Origin: Motiliproteus sp. SC1-56
GTDB taxonomy: Bacteria; Pseudomonadota; Gammaproteobacteria; Pseudomonadales; Balneatricaceae
Direction: 5' to 3'
DNA length: 64,000 bases
NCBI RefSeq assembly: GCF_017309075.1
Contig: NZ_JAEMGS010000002.1
Coordinates: 62,001 to 126,000 of the forward strand
Shown here: in pieces, positions 44,052 to 53,027 of the stretch
Numbering within the stretch: the stretch's first letter is position 1
Layout of the letters: each line of letters opens with the position of its first letter
Program-made: the position numbers and the translations under genes
The notes under the pieces: generated by a model
The model's input: only the letters and a program-made list of their open reading frames with translations
Told to the model about the DNA's origin: nothing
Database searches by the model: none

Positions 44052-44204
44052 CTGGAATTCATTGCCCGGGTTGTTGTTAATAAGCCGTCGTTAAAGGTTG
44101 ATTTGATAGAGACGTCAATATATCGTAAATGGCATATGGGAAATGTTTTTCCTTGGTGTTGAGTCAATAGAGCTTTAAATGTGCGCTCAATTAGTAACGG
44201 CTGG

Positions 44205-44900
44205 TTACTGTTTTGCGGGTTCAGTAATATCAATTCCAGCTTCCTTAAGAAGGTTTCTTAGACCCTCTAGGGGGTATCCTTCTGAGTAGGCAAGTTGAGC
44301 TTTTTTTTTGGCGTTGGCGTAATCGGAGGTATAAAAATAGGCAAGTCCCATATTGTAGTCTAATTCAATGCTTTCATAGCCGCTGTTCTCAGATTCAAGG
44401 TATAGTTCTAACGCCTTTTGGTGCTCACCATTCCGCTGCATATGCAGGCCGTATAACATATAAACAACACCGCGTTGTTTGCTCGGGGTGAACTTTAATG
44501 CGCGTTGAAAGTAACAATCAGCCGAATAAGCCATTCTTTCGTCCGCATGCTTATTTGGTCTGGTCTCGATAGCCTTTTCTAGCCTTGAGGCCAAATCCAA
44601 CGCTTGGGGATGATTGGGAATCCGTGACAGGGTGTAGTTTAGGTCTGGCCCTATTCGATGTGAGGTTCCGCCTCGTTCTAGTGCCAGCATTCTCGGTTTT
44701 AAGTGTACATTGGTGACCCGCTTTACCGGACCCATTGGGTGTCCTGGAATAGGCCTATGACTTTTTGGATCGAAATAGTTCCACGGGCCAAAAACGTTCA
44801 TATCTATTTCTAAATCACACCCTTGGGCTGCCGCTGATATTAACCATGCCGAAAGAATGATGGCTGAATATCTGTATTTTCTTTTCAGGAAGTTATTCAT
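44205..44900 (-). CDS. Exported TPR-like protein
   Basis: A 231-aa protein with a signal peptide (about residues 1-27, ending AQG before CDLEID; the Cys could also be lipidated but the preceding residues AAQGC are an imperfect lipobox). The C-terminal half has TPR-type helix pairs, for example YMLYGLHMQRNGEHQKALELYLES and LDYNMGLAYFYTSDYANAKKKAQLAY. Such proteins often act as scaffolds for polymer assembly. It lies 6 nt after the O-ligase gene, so they are co-transcribed. No specific family was recognised. Confidence 0.7.
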   Translation of the reverse strand: MNNFLKRKYRYSAIILSAWLISAAAQGCDLEIDMNVFGPWNYFDPKSHRPIPGHPMGPVKRVTNVHLKPRMLALERGGTSHRIGPDLNYTLSRIPNHPQALDLASRLEKAIETRPNKHADERMAYSADCYFQRALKFTPSKQRGVVYMLYGLHMQRNGEHQKALELYLESENSGYESIELDYNMGLAYFYTSDYANAKKKAQLAYSEGYPLEGLRNLLKEAGIDITEPAKQ

Positions 44901-44906
44901 GGCTCT

Positions 44907-46256
44907 TCACTTTGTTTTCTGACAAAAACCAGGTAGAAAGTCTTGTCGCTGAGGGAGTTCTGCTGTTGTTGAAGTCCTTGCGAGTGGTGCCTGTTTGGGA
45001 TGTATTTTATGCCGTTCCAAAAGGCTTCCGCTGATGATTACTATTGCTATTAGGTAATACGGTAGGTCCCAAAAGGCCAGTCCCAAAAACGCGCCACCGG
45101 TGGCGTAGGCGACGAGAGACACTTGACACATGGACATGAGCTGGCCAATCCATTTTTGATCATCTGTCTTGAGCGCTTTGCGCTTTATTCCACTGGCTTT
45201 CATCCACGTTAAAGAGAAGATCATAAAAAATAATAGCAGTCCGGTGAATCCATGCTCACCCATCACCTCAAAATAGATACTATGGGCGTCCTTTACATCT
45301 GTTGGGTTGGGGGCATAGAGCGCAAACGTGTATCGGCTCCAGGTGTCGTAACCCCCACCAGTGATTCTGTCTGAGGCTAGGTTAAAAGCCATATGCCAAG
45401 CGTTTATGCGGCCTTGCGCAGACGCATCGGTTTCGTAGCTTTCGATGGTGTCCATTCGGTCGAACCACTTGTCAGGCATAAATGGGATAAGTACTAGGAC
45501 CGTGAGGATCATCATGGCTGCAATAGGAAGCTTCTTTGAGCTTTTAAGCCAAAGGAATATTCCGGTGCAGCCGAGCGCTAGAAAGGCGCCCCTGGAGTAC
45601 GAGGCTAGAATTGAAATCGTCATGATGCCTAGGAAACCAATCATTAAGGATTTAAGCCATTTTTTCTCTGTGTCTTGATATAGGAAGTAACCCAGCGGTA
45701 AGGTCATTATCAAAGCTAGGGCTAGCTCATTGTTTCCTACTATAAATGATTGTGGCGGCCCCCAAACCCGGAAGTTACCTCCCGTTAGTACAACAAAGAT
45801 CCCTCCCTTTATTCCAAAAAAAGCAATTGATCCGAAAATAACCCAAACTAGTTCTTTTAGTTTTTTGTCGCTATCGATCATCAGAAGCGTCAAAACAATA
45901 GCTAGCTGTATTTTCAAAAAGCGACTATAGCCCTCTAGAGCTGCCGTTGGGTAATAAGCTGTGTAGGTCGTAATTCCAAGCCAAGCAACAAAAAGTATTA
46001 AAAGAAAGCCTACAAAACCAATATTTGGGAAGCGGGCCTTTCCATTAACAAAAGACCAGCCGCTAAGGGCGAGTGCGAGTGCTATGATTGCCGCAAATAA
46101 AGGCATGTCATAAACGAAGGACCAGTGACCAGCTACTCGATGGGGGTTCATAAAGCTCATCCACGCGAGCATCAGTACTGAGACATAGGGTTTTCTAAGG
46201 GCTAGCAAGGAAAGAAGGCCAATTGCTGAGATAAGAGCGATTCCGCGTAAGTCCAT
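44907..46256 (-). CDS. O-ligase/polymerase membrane protein, exosortase A system-associated
   Basis: A 449-aa inner-membrane protein with about ten to twelve helices, matching the putative O-glycosylation ligase group of XrtA loci (TIGR03097). Landmarks are MNPHRVAGHWSFVYDMPLF near residue 36-54, the large periplasmic segment GRINAWHMAFNLASDRITGGGYDTW (about 282-306), and DAHSIYFEVMGEHGFTGLLLF, the Wzy_C signature with the conserved His. It would polymerise or ligate undecaprenol-linked glycan in the periplasm. It coexists with the Wzy-like protein at 21327. Confidence 0.88.
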   Translation of the reverse strand: MDLRGIALISAIGLLSLLALRKPYVSVLMLAWMSFMNPHRVAGHWSFVYDMPLFAAIIALALALSGWSFVNGKARFPNIGFVGFLLILFVAWLGITTYTAYYPTAALEGYSRFLKIQLAIVLTLLMIDSDKKLKELVWVIFGSIAFFGIKGGIFVVLTGGNFRVWGPPQSFIVGNNELALALIMTLPLGYFLYQDTEKKWLKSLMIGFLGIMTISILASYSRGAFLALGCTGIFLWLKSSKKLPIAAMMILTVLVLIPFMPDKWFDRMDTIESYETDASAQGRINAWHMAFNLASDRITGGGYDTWSRYTFALYAPNPTDVKDAHSIYFEVMGEHGFTGLLLFFMIFSLTWMKASGIKRKALKTDDQKWIGQLMSMCQVSLVAYATGGAFLGLAFWDLPYYLIAIVIISGSLLERHKIHPKQAPLARTSTTAELPQRQDFLPGFCQKTK

Positions 46257-46267
46257 GGCAGTAAACC

Positions 46268-47704
46268 CTACTCCGTCCGAGTTCTAAACAAGGGTAGTAA
46301 ACGCTTTAAAGCAGGGCGGTTGAAAAGCCCAGATAGCAATAAATAGAGCAACCCGAAAACCAGAGTTTTGACCATGATTTCTGAGATGCCATCTTGCAGC
46401 TCCAACTCCGCCATCTTGATAAAAACGAAGCATGCGCAAGCAGAGAGCCACGGGGGGAGCAGTACCCTTACGGCTTCCTGGACTCTTATCCGGAGCACAT
46501 TGAGGTAATTTAGAAGGAGCAGTGGCAAAACGATGTAATGTGCGTACATCAAAAATAGAGCGGTGTCTTTGATCTGTTCCTGTTGGTTGGTAGCCAATGA
46601 GACCGCAATTATCGTTGCGGCTAGTAACAGCCCCTGTGCTGACCACCGCCTGCCCGGCGCCTCGCTTGCGGAGGTCGCTGTACCTAGGAAGTTGTTAATA
46701 GCTTTGACCGGCATCAACAAGGCCAAAGCCTCTAGTATTGGCGCTGTAGTTAGCCACCTTTCGCCAAACAGAACTTCGACGAGGGGTTCACTTATCGCGG
46801 CCACTCCGAAGAAGACCGGGAATGTCGCTAGACAGATCAACGAGAGCCCAGAGGTCACCATTCTAGGACGGAGCTGTTCGCTCGCGCTTGTGATCGCCGG
46901 GAAGGTTATTTGGTGGATAATACCAGCGACTTTTTGGAGAGGAAGAAAAGCGAAGTTCTTTCCAACTTTATAGGCACCTAAGTGGCTCTCACCCAGCTGC
47001 TGCCCGATAATTACATCGTCCACCGTTTGGGTTAGCTGCCAAGTTAATCTATTTCCAGTAACGTATCCGGCAAAATGATAATCTCCTAATACGCGTTTGA
47101 ACGACAATGATGGCTTACAGGGGGCATTGGAAACGTATATTAGCCCGATTGACCGTACTGTTTGATTCACCAATGCTGCAGATACAAGGGCCCAAACCCC
47201 TTTTTCAAGATACGCTAATAACAAAGACGTCAGGCTTGATAGGACGAGCGCCAGTATTTCGATTGTCGCGATTTCTCGCATTCTGAAATCGCGCTCTAAT
47301 AAGCAACTAGGGAGGATCGTTAAGGCGGTGATCGGTAAAAGAAGGGAAAGAACAATGATTACATTTTCTGCGGGCTTGATATTCAGGAAAGCGGAATACG
47401 GTGAGGCGATGGTTACGGCGAAAAGCATTAACAGTAGGTTAAAAGAAAGTAATAGGGTCAATGCTTCACGCTGATAATCCACCGGCGTTGCCCGGCGAAG
47501 AAGAAGCAGCTCTTCCATCCCAAGTGATCCAAGAACACAAAGGGTTCCGATTAAGGCCATAGAAACAGCCATTAGGCCGTAACTGGCAGGATCAAGTAGG
47601 CGTATCACAGCTATGGTAATGATCCAAGATATCATCTGGCTGGCGAACTTGCCGAAGGTTAACCAGCGAATGCCGCTGACTATTCGTCCGGTATTATCTG
47701 TCAT
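46268..47704 (-). CDS. Polysaccharide flippase (Wzx/MOP family), second copy
   Basis: A 478-aa protein of about fourteen helices, opening SGIRWLTFGKFASQMISWIITIAVIRLLDPASYGLMAVSM-like (only key segments given), typical of oligosaccharide flippases of the RfbX/PST group. The mid-protein segment VDDVIIGQQLGESHLGAYKVG resembles the conserved central loop of this group. Its start overlaps the upstream glycosyltransferase stop by 4 nt. It is only distantly like the flippase at 42612, so two lipid-linked substrates are possible. Confidence 0.87.
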   Translation of the reverse strand: MTDNTGRIVSGIRWLTFGKFASQMISWIITIAVIRLLDPASYGLMAVSMALIGTLCVLGSLGMEELLLLRRATPVDYQREALTLLLSFNLLLMLFAVTIASPYSAFLNIKPAENVIIVLSLLLPITALTILPSCLLERDFRMREIATIEILALVLSSLTSLLLAYLEKGVWALVSAALVNQTVRSIGLIYVSNAPCKPSLSFKRVLGDYHFAGYVTGNRLTWQLTQTVDDVIIGQQLGESHLGAYKVGKNFAFLPLQKVAGIIHQITFPAITSASEQLRPRMVTSGLSLICLATFPVFFGVAAISEPLVEVLFGERWLTTAPILEALALLMPVKAINNFLGTATSASEAPGRRWSAQGLLLAATIIAVSLATNQQEQIKDTALFLMYAHYIVLPLLLLNYLNVLRIRVQEAVRVLLPPWLSACACFVFIKMAELELQDGISEIMVKTLVFGLLYLLLSGLFNRPALKRLLPLFRTRTE

Positions 47705-48867
47705 GCGAGGCTCCGGGATTTATGGGCTCCCATGTTAGCCTCAAATAGCTTGATAATGCGGCGAGCGTTCTGGTCCCAACTGAGACTGCGGCTCTCGATA
47801 TCGACAGCGGCGGCATTCCCAAGCTGGCTTCGCAGTTTCGTATCGGCTGCTAATCGGGTGATGGCATCATGAAATGATTGGCTATCACCTTTGCGAAATA
47901 ATAGGGCGTTTTTCTCGTTCGTCAGCAGTTCCTTAATATTCTCTTGATCGGGGGCTATGATCGCTTTCCCGCTGGCCATGTATTCGAGTATTTTCAGTGG
48001 CGACGCGTAGTCCACCACTGCCGGTTGCAGTGCAATGTCGATAGCCGCTTGAAATGAAGGCATTTGCTCACGGGATATCAGACCGGTCAGGTGTACTCGG
48101 TCGGCCGCACCCAGGGCCTTCGCCGTATCTTCTATCATCGGCCTGGCAGGGCCGTCGCCGACGATCAACAAAAACAGGTTAGACAGTTCGGCTGGGGCTA
48201 TTAATTCCACTACGCGTTCTAGTTCGTGCCACTCGCGGCAAAAGCCCACAAAGCCAATAACAAGCCGGTCTTCGGCATTCAGCGGTAGCTTTGCAGGGGG
48301 CGTTCCTGGGTTGAAGCGAGAGGTATCAACGCCGTTCGGAATCACCGTTACCCTATTTTCCGGGACGCCGGTTCGTTTAACGATGTCTGCCAGTACCTGA
48401 GTAACGGGCAGCACATGGTCGGCTTCTTTCCAGCAGTAGTTTTCTGTGGCTTTTGCGATGTGCTTCAGTGAGATTCCGTTGAATCGGCTTCTCTCTTGGA
48501 ACAAGGGAGCGTTGACTTCAAGTAGTAGAGGGCGTTTAAAAAGCTTTGCTGCCCAGATCCCGGCGACGGTAAAAAGATTGTAGCGCTCGTAAATAACATC
48601 TGGCTTTTCGGTGATGATGGCCTTTGTTAGTTTTAAAAAAATCAGAAGGTTATATAGCAGTTCAAGTAGTTCGTATATCGACCCGGGTAATTTGTTTTTA
48701 AGGTCGTGTACGAAGCCTCCACTACTTCCGAATGCGGCAGATTGGGCGATTTTTGGACACACCATGATGATTTCGTGCCCCTGGGCTTTTAGCTGCTTAA
48801 CGATCTCTTCAACGTGAACGTACTGCCCATCTTTAGAAGCTATCCGGTGGTGATAGAGTATTTTCAT
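47701..48867 (-). CDS. Glycosyltransferase, GT4
   Basis: A 388-aa GT-B enzyme starting MKILYHHRIASKDGQYVHVEEI. The C-terminal domain has VIPNGVDTSRFNPG, IGFVGFCREWHELE, VHLTGLISREQMPSF and PLKILEYMASGKAIIAP. ATG 48867 is chosen because it overlaps the upstream stop as ATGA and begins exactly at the usual first strand; a start further upstream would lie inside the preceding gene. One sugar addition in repeat assembly; sugar unknown. Confidence 0.9.
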   Translation of the reverse strand: MKILYHHRIASKDGQYVHVEEIVKQLKAQGHEIIMVCPKIAQSAAFGSSGGFVHDLKNKLPGSIYELLELLYNLLIFLKLTKAIITEKPDVIYERYNLFTVAGIWAAKLFKRPLLLEVNAPLFQERSRFNGISLKHIAKATENYCWKEADHVLPVTQVLADIVKRTGVPENRVTVIPNGVDTSRFNPGTPPAKLPLNAEDRLVIGFVGFCREWHELERVVELIAPAELSNLFLLIVGDGPARPMIEDTAKALGAADRVHLTGLISREQMPSFQAAIDIALQPAVVDYASPLKILEYMASGKAIIAPDQENIKELLTNEKNALLFRKGDSQSFHDAITRLAADTKLRSQLGNAAAVDIESRSLSWDQNARRIIKLFEANMGAHKSRSLA

Positions 48868-50099
48868 GCGACCCTTATGGCCTCTTCGAAGTGGGTGCGT
48901 TGGCCGAATGATGTCTGGGCCCAATCGAATCGTTCGGCGTAGCTCCTGACATTCGTTCGCTCGGGTGGGTGCTCAAACAATTCGGTAATGGCGGTAGCGA
49001 TCGAGTGGGCAGACCGCTCGCATAACTTTCCACCGCTGTCTGGTTGAACCACTTCGGGGGTACCCCATACGCAGGTGGCTACCACTGGTGTGCCGCATGC
49101 CATCGATTCCAACAATACATTTGCCCAGCCTTCTCGACTGGATGCAAGGACAAGGGCATCTACCGCTCCATAGTAAGTTACTAACTCGGCTTGCGAGAGG
49201 CTGCCAAGAAAACGCACTCTTGACGCCACTCCTCGATCCGCAGCTTGCTTTTGAAGCTGGGATCGGAGGGGACCGTCGCCAGCGATGTAAAGGGTGACAC
49301 CCTGAAGCCCGACTAAGGCATCGATGATTAAATGGTGCCCCTTGCGTTCGATTAAATGACCGACGCTGAGAATCGCATTACCCTGGATTCCAAGATTTTC
49401 CCTGAGACTCTCTCGGCTGCGCGGGGGGTGAAATAGCTCGAGGTCTACTCCATTTCTCAAGGTTACGACCTGGTTGGCTGGAAAACCGATGCCGATAGCG
49501 GCCCGTCGTAATGCTTCACACACCGTGAATACTTTGGTAGCGCGTTTAGATGCCCATTGGACGAGCATCCTAGGGAGACGATATCTAGGGATTAAGTTCA
49601 AATCGGTCCCCCGAGCGGTTAGGAATAGTGGGACTTTAAGCCATGGTTTACATATAGCAATTGCTACCCCGTCCGGATAAAAGTAGTGCCCATCAACTAA
49701 ATCAAAATCTGAATCAATCGAGAATTGTTTTTTTAAACATATGATGATGCTAATAGCTAGCGTAAAAGGTGTGATTAACATCCCTATTTTAGGTATGACG
49801 AGGTAACGAGGGTGATAAACGACAGCCCCTATTCGGCTTTCTTGTCGCGGCACTTTGGCGAACTTTGCATAGGATCCGAAATGTTTACCTGCGAATGGGA
49901 ACCAAGGGATTGGAGCAATTATAGTCAGTTCAATATCCGGGTACTGGCTAACCAGGTGTTTTAGCCTGCTCTCGACAAAAATACCGTGTTTCGGGTCTTG
50001 GCAGTTTGGGAAAAGAGTAGTGATGGTTAGGATTTTCACAGCGCTTTTATTCCGTTTGATTCGTGTGGAAGGCTGATAGATCACCTTTGCTTGATCCAT
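48864..50099 (-). CDS. Glycosyltransferase, GT4
   Basis: A 411-aa GT-B enzyme. After a basic N-terminal extension it shows VKILTITTLFPNCQDPKHGIFVE, then TARGTDLNL, TLRNGVDLELFHP, SVGHLIERKGHHLII and SREGWANVLLESMACGTPVVAT with the GT4 acidic pair. GTG 50039 (VKILTITT) is a realistic alternative start, because relatives commonly begin there and neither start has a strong ribosome binding site. It overlaps the next glycosyltransferase by 4 nt. Confidence 0.88.
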   Translation of the reverse strand: MDQAKVIYQPSTRIKRNKSAVKILTITTLFPNCQDPKHGIFVESRLKHLVSQYPDIELTIIAPIPWFPFAGKHFGSYAKFAKVPRQESRIGAVVYHPRYLVIPKIGMLITPFTLAISIIICLKKQFSIDSDFDLVDGHYFYPDGVAIAICKPWLKVPLFLTARGTDLNLIPRYRLPRMLVQWASKRATKVFTVCEALRRAAIGIGFPANQVVTLRNGVDLELFHPPRSRESLRENLGIQGNAILSVGHLIERKGHHLIIDALVGLQGVTLYIAGDGPLRSQLQKQAADRGVASRVRFLGSLSQAELVTYYGAVDALVLASSREGWANVLLESMACGTPVVATCVWGTPEVVQPDSGGKLCERSAHSIATAITELFEHPPERTNVRSYAERFDWAQTSFGQRTHFEEAIRVA

Positions 50100-50153
50100 C
50101 TGTTCGCAGATCTATGGCTGGCTTTTGTATAAGCGGCTGTTTTTCTCTTGTGA

Positions 50154-51002
50154 TCATTGGAACCTGACGCCAGATATTGCTTCAAAACGTTTCACGCTGG
50201 CTTCGGTTTTCTGGCGGAGTTCTGCGCGAGTCTCCTTCCTCATATCGGGTATTTCTTGCGTAAGAAGATTGCCTAAACGCAGATATACTTTTTTGGGCAA
50301 TGTTTTTTTGGCTTGTTTAGTCAGTTTTTTAAAAATGCCCCGTTCGTTCAGAATCTTTGATATGACTCTCCCTGTCTTATTATATCTGTAGGAGACGTTT
50401 TTTGCTTCGCTATTAAGGTTGTCAGGTATTTGACTATGATCTATTTCTAGAAATGAAGCGCATCTCGCTAGTGTTTCTCTTGGGTTTTGATTCAGGTCTT
50501 TGAGCCTGATAATAAGGAAGTTTTCAAGTTTGAAGTGGCGAAGGTATAACTCAATCTGCCCCGCGTAATCACTTTGGTCAAGATAGTGGCTGGTTGCCCT
50601 TATTGCTTCCTCAAAAGGTCGTGATTCGTCGCCTACTCGCACGGCATGCCAGTAGCCGGAGTAGGCCCGGTCCACGGGGTCGCGAACGATGTAGATAAAT
50701 TTCGCATTAGCGTTGGCTGCTTTAATCCGCTCAGGGACGCCCATCAATGGGCTCTCGGCATGGGCTTCCGGGTTCGACAAAAATGCTTGGGTATAGCTTG
50801 TGGAGGCATCAATTAGAATGTTGTCTTTATTGTCAAAGCACTTGGCATACCAGTCGAATCCCAAATGATAATTCTTGGTGAAAAAATGGGGCTCCTTTGG
50901 ACGCGATAGGCTTATATTCGGGAACGAATCAAGCAATGTTGCAAGAGTGGTTGTGCCCGCTTTTTGCGCACCTATCAAAAATATATCAGGGCAAAAAACC
51001 AT
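50154..51002 (-). CDS. Sulfotransferase (heparan-sulfotransferase-like)
   Basis: A 282-aa PAPS-dependent sulfotransferase resembling the domain of heparan N-/O-sulfotransferases. The 5'-phosphosulfate loop is LIGAQKAGTTTLATLL (about 9-24) and the 3'-phosphate motif is FIYIVRDPVDRAYSGYWH (about 102-119). SRPKEPHFFTKN (about 33-44) is the usual substrate-cleft segment with a catalytic-type Lys-Glu-Pro-His. AAGGA is about 8 nt before the ATG. It follows the XrtA amidotransferase by 94 nt. Confidence 0.9.
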   Translation of the reverse strand: MVFCPDIFLIGAQKAGTTTLATLLDSFPNISLSRPKEPHFFTKNYHLGFDWYAKCFDNKDNILIDASTSYTQAFLSNPEAHAESPLMGVPERIKAANANAKFIYIVRDPVDRAYSGYWHAVRVGDESRPFEEAIRATSHYLDQSDYAGQIELYLRHFKLENFLIIRLKDLNQNPRETLARCASFLEIDHSQIPDNLNSEAKNVSYRYNKTGRVISKILNERGIFKKLTKQAKKTLPKKVYLRLGNLLTQEIPDMRKETRAELRQKTEASVKRFEAISGVRFQ

Positions 51003-51096
51003 AGTACGTTCCTTGTATTGCGCTCTAGCCCTTGGCTGAATTGTGAGACCCCGGTCCGCTCAGATAGACCAACGGGCACCCCGGTACTGACGGGGC

Positions 51097-53010
51097 TCAC
51101 GCGGCTTGGCGAGCTGAGATTTGTCCTGACTTGCGCATACTGGCTTCGAACATCATCAGCGCCCAGAGCGCGGCGCTATGTTCGCCGGTGCCCCGAATAT
51201 GCTCGTCGACCAGCCGCTCAAGGGTTTTCTGATCAAAAATAGCCAAGGGCTGCAAGGCACCGTCTAGAACCCGCGAACGCAACCGTTCCTTGAGGGGCCC
51301 GCGGAACCATTTGGCGATCGGTACGCCGAACCCCATTTTGTCCCGATAGAGCACGTCATGGGGAAGGTGTGGCTCCAATGCCTTCTTGAAAATGTGTTTG
51401 CCTTCCCTGCCTTTGAGTTTCAGGTCAGCGGGAATCCGGTTCGACCAGCCGAGGAACTCATGATCCAGCAAGGGCACCCTCACCTCAAGGCTGTGCGCCA
51501 TGCTGGCACGGTCCACCTTGGTTAAAATATCGCCCGGCAGATAGGTTTTCATGTCCAGGTATTGAATCAGTGACAGGGGGTCCTGGCCATCGAACTGCTG
51601 CATATGCTCCGCAAAAATATCCACGGGTCGGTATCCGTCCAGCCGCTTGTTAAAGGACGGGGTAAACAGGTTTCGATGGATCTGCTCCGGGATCACCGAC
51701 ATGGTATGCAGGTAGGCGTTCATTGCATCCCGTTGCAGGGCTTGGAAGGTCGACTTGGCACGGAGGAATTTCGGCGCCCAGTCTAGTTTGGGGTAGTAAT
51801 TCCCCAGCAGGTTGAAAACCGGCTGGCGGATAGGGGCGGGCACCATCCTGCGCACGCGCTCCTCAAGCATGTGCCAGCGGTGGCGACGATATCCGGCAAA
51901 AACCTCATCCCCTCCATCACCGGACAGGCAGACGGTGACCCGTTGTTTCGCTACCTGGCATACCCGGTAGGTGGGGATCGCGGAGCTGTCGGCAAAGGGT
52001 TCATCATAGAGGCCCGCCAGCTGATCAATCAGCTCAAAGTCGTCCGATGCCACGATCTGTTCTTGGTGATCGGTTGCGTAACGTTGGCTGACCTGGCGGG
52101 CGAATTCGGTTTCGTTGAAACTGGGCACATCAAAGCCGATCGAGCAGGTGTTGACGGGCTTATCCATCAGCCCCGCCATCAGCGCGACCGTTGCGCTTGA
52201 GTCAACGCCGCCGGATAGAAATGCCCCAATGGGGACTTCGGAAACCAACCTGATATCGATGGCTTCACGCAGTCTGCCAATCAACTCTTCCTGCAGGGCT
52301 TGGGTATCGGGCTGAGCGAAGGTGCCGGCGAAGCTGGGGTTCCAATACGGCTTGATCTCGGGGGCATTGCTGCCGGCCTTTAGCAAAAGCGTGTGGCCTG
52401 GGGCCAACTTGCGGACGCTGCTATAAATCGTTTTGGGGTCGGGGATGTACCCGAAGGTGAAGTAATCGGCGATGGCTCGCTCATCAAGCGTGCGATCGAG
52501 CCCGGGTAGGCAGTGCAGTGCTTTGAGTTCTGATGCGAAGGCGAACTGCGAGCCGCCGAGGAGGGTGTAATAGAGTGGTTTGATGCCGAGCCGGTCACGG
52601 GCGATGAACAGGGTTTCATCCTTGCGGTCCCAGATGGCATAGGCAAACATGCCCCGCAGGCGCTTTACTGAATCCGGCCCCCAGGCTCGCCAGGCCTGAA
52701 GGATGACTTCCGTATCTGAGCGGGTGTTAAATCGGTGTCCTAGCGCCTCAAGCTCCCGGCGCAGCGAGGCGAAATTGTAAACCTCACCGTTAAATACGAT
52801 GACAGCATCGTTATCTGCGTTGACCAGTGGCTGTTGACCGGAAGCAATGTCGATAATAGAGAGGCGGCGGTGGGCAAGCCCTACCGGGCCTTCCTGAAAA
52901 ACATTTCCTTCATCAGGCCCGCGATGAAACAACGTATCGTTCATCTGGTGCAGCAGTTGTGCATCCACGGGGGCGGGCTCAAAGTTACGCATTCCTGCGA
53001 TACCGCACAT
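51097..53010 (-). CDS. XrtA/PEP-CTERM system amidotransferase (AsnB-type)
   Basis: A 637-aa glutamine-dependent asparagine-synthetase-type enzyme of the XrtA-associated group (TIGR03108). It begins MCGIAGM with the glutaminase nucleophile Cys2, has RGPDEG and FNGEVYNF in the glutaminase half, and SGGVDSSATV (about 265-274) and SGDGGDEVFAGYRRHRW in the synthetase half. Unlike the protein at 16960 it is complete. It likely forms a carboxamide on a uronic acid or amino acid of the EPS. AGAGGG about 8 nt upstream of ATG. Confidence 0.93.
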   Translation of the reverse strand: MCGIAGMRNFEPAPVDAQLLHQMNDTLFHRGPDEGNVFQEGPVGLAHRRLSIIDIASGQQPLVNADNDAVIVFNGEVYNFASLRRELEALGHRFNTRSDTEVILQAWRAWGPDSVKRLRGMFAYAIWDRKDETLFIARDRLGIKPLYYTLLGGSQFAFASELKALHCLPGLDRTLDERAIADYFTFGYIPDPKTIYSSVRKLAPGHTLLLKAGSNAPEIKPYWNPSFAGTFAQPDTQALQEELIGRLREAIDIRLVSEVPIGAFLSGGVDSSATVALMAGLMDKPVNTCSIGFDVPSFNETEFARQVSQRYATDHQEQIVASDDFELIDQLAGLYDEPFADSSAIPTYRVCQVAKQRVTVCLSGDGGDEVFAGYRRHRWHMLEERVRRMVPAPIRQPVFNLLGNYYPKLDWAPKFLRAKSTFQALQRDAMNAYLHTMSVIPEQIHRNLFTPSFNKRLDGYRPVDIFAEHMQQFDGQDPLSLIQYLDMKTYLPGDILTKVDRASMAHSLEVRVPLLDHEFLGWSNRIPADLKLKGREGKHIFKKALEPHLPHDVLYRDKMGFGVPIAKWFRGPLKERLRSRVLDGALQPLAIFDQKTLERLVDEHIRGTGEHSAALWALMMFEASMRKSGQISARQAA

Positions 53011-53027
53011 AAAACACCCTCTAAAAG

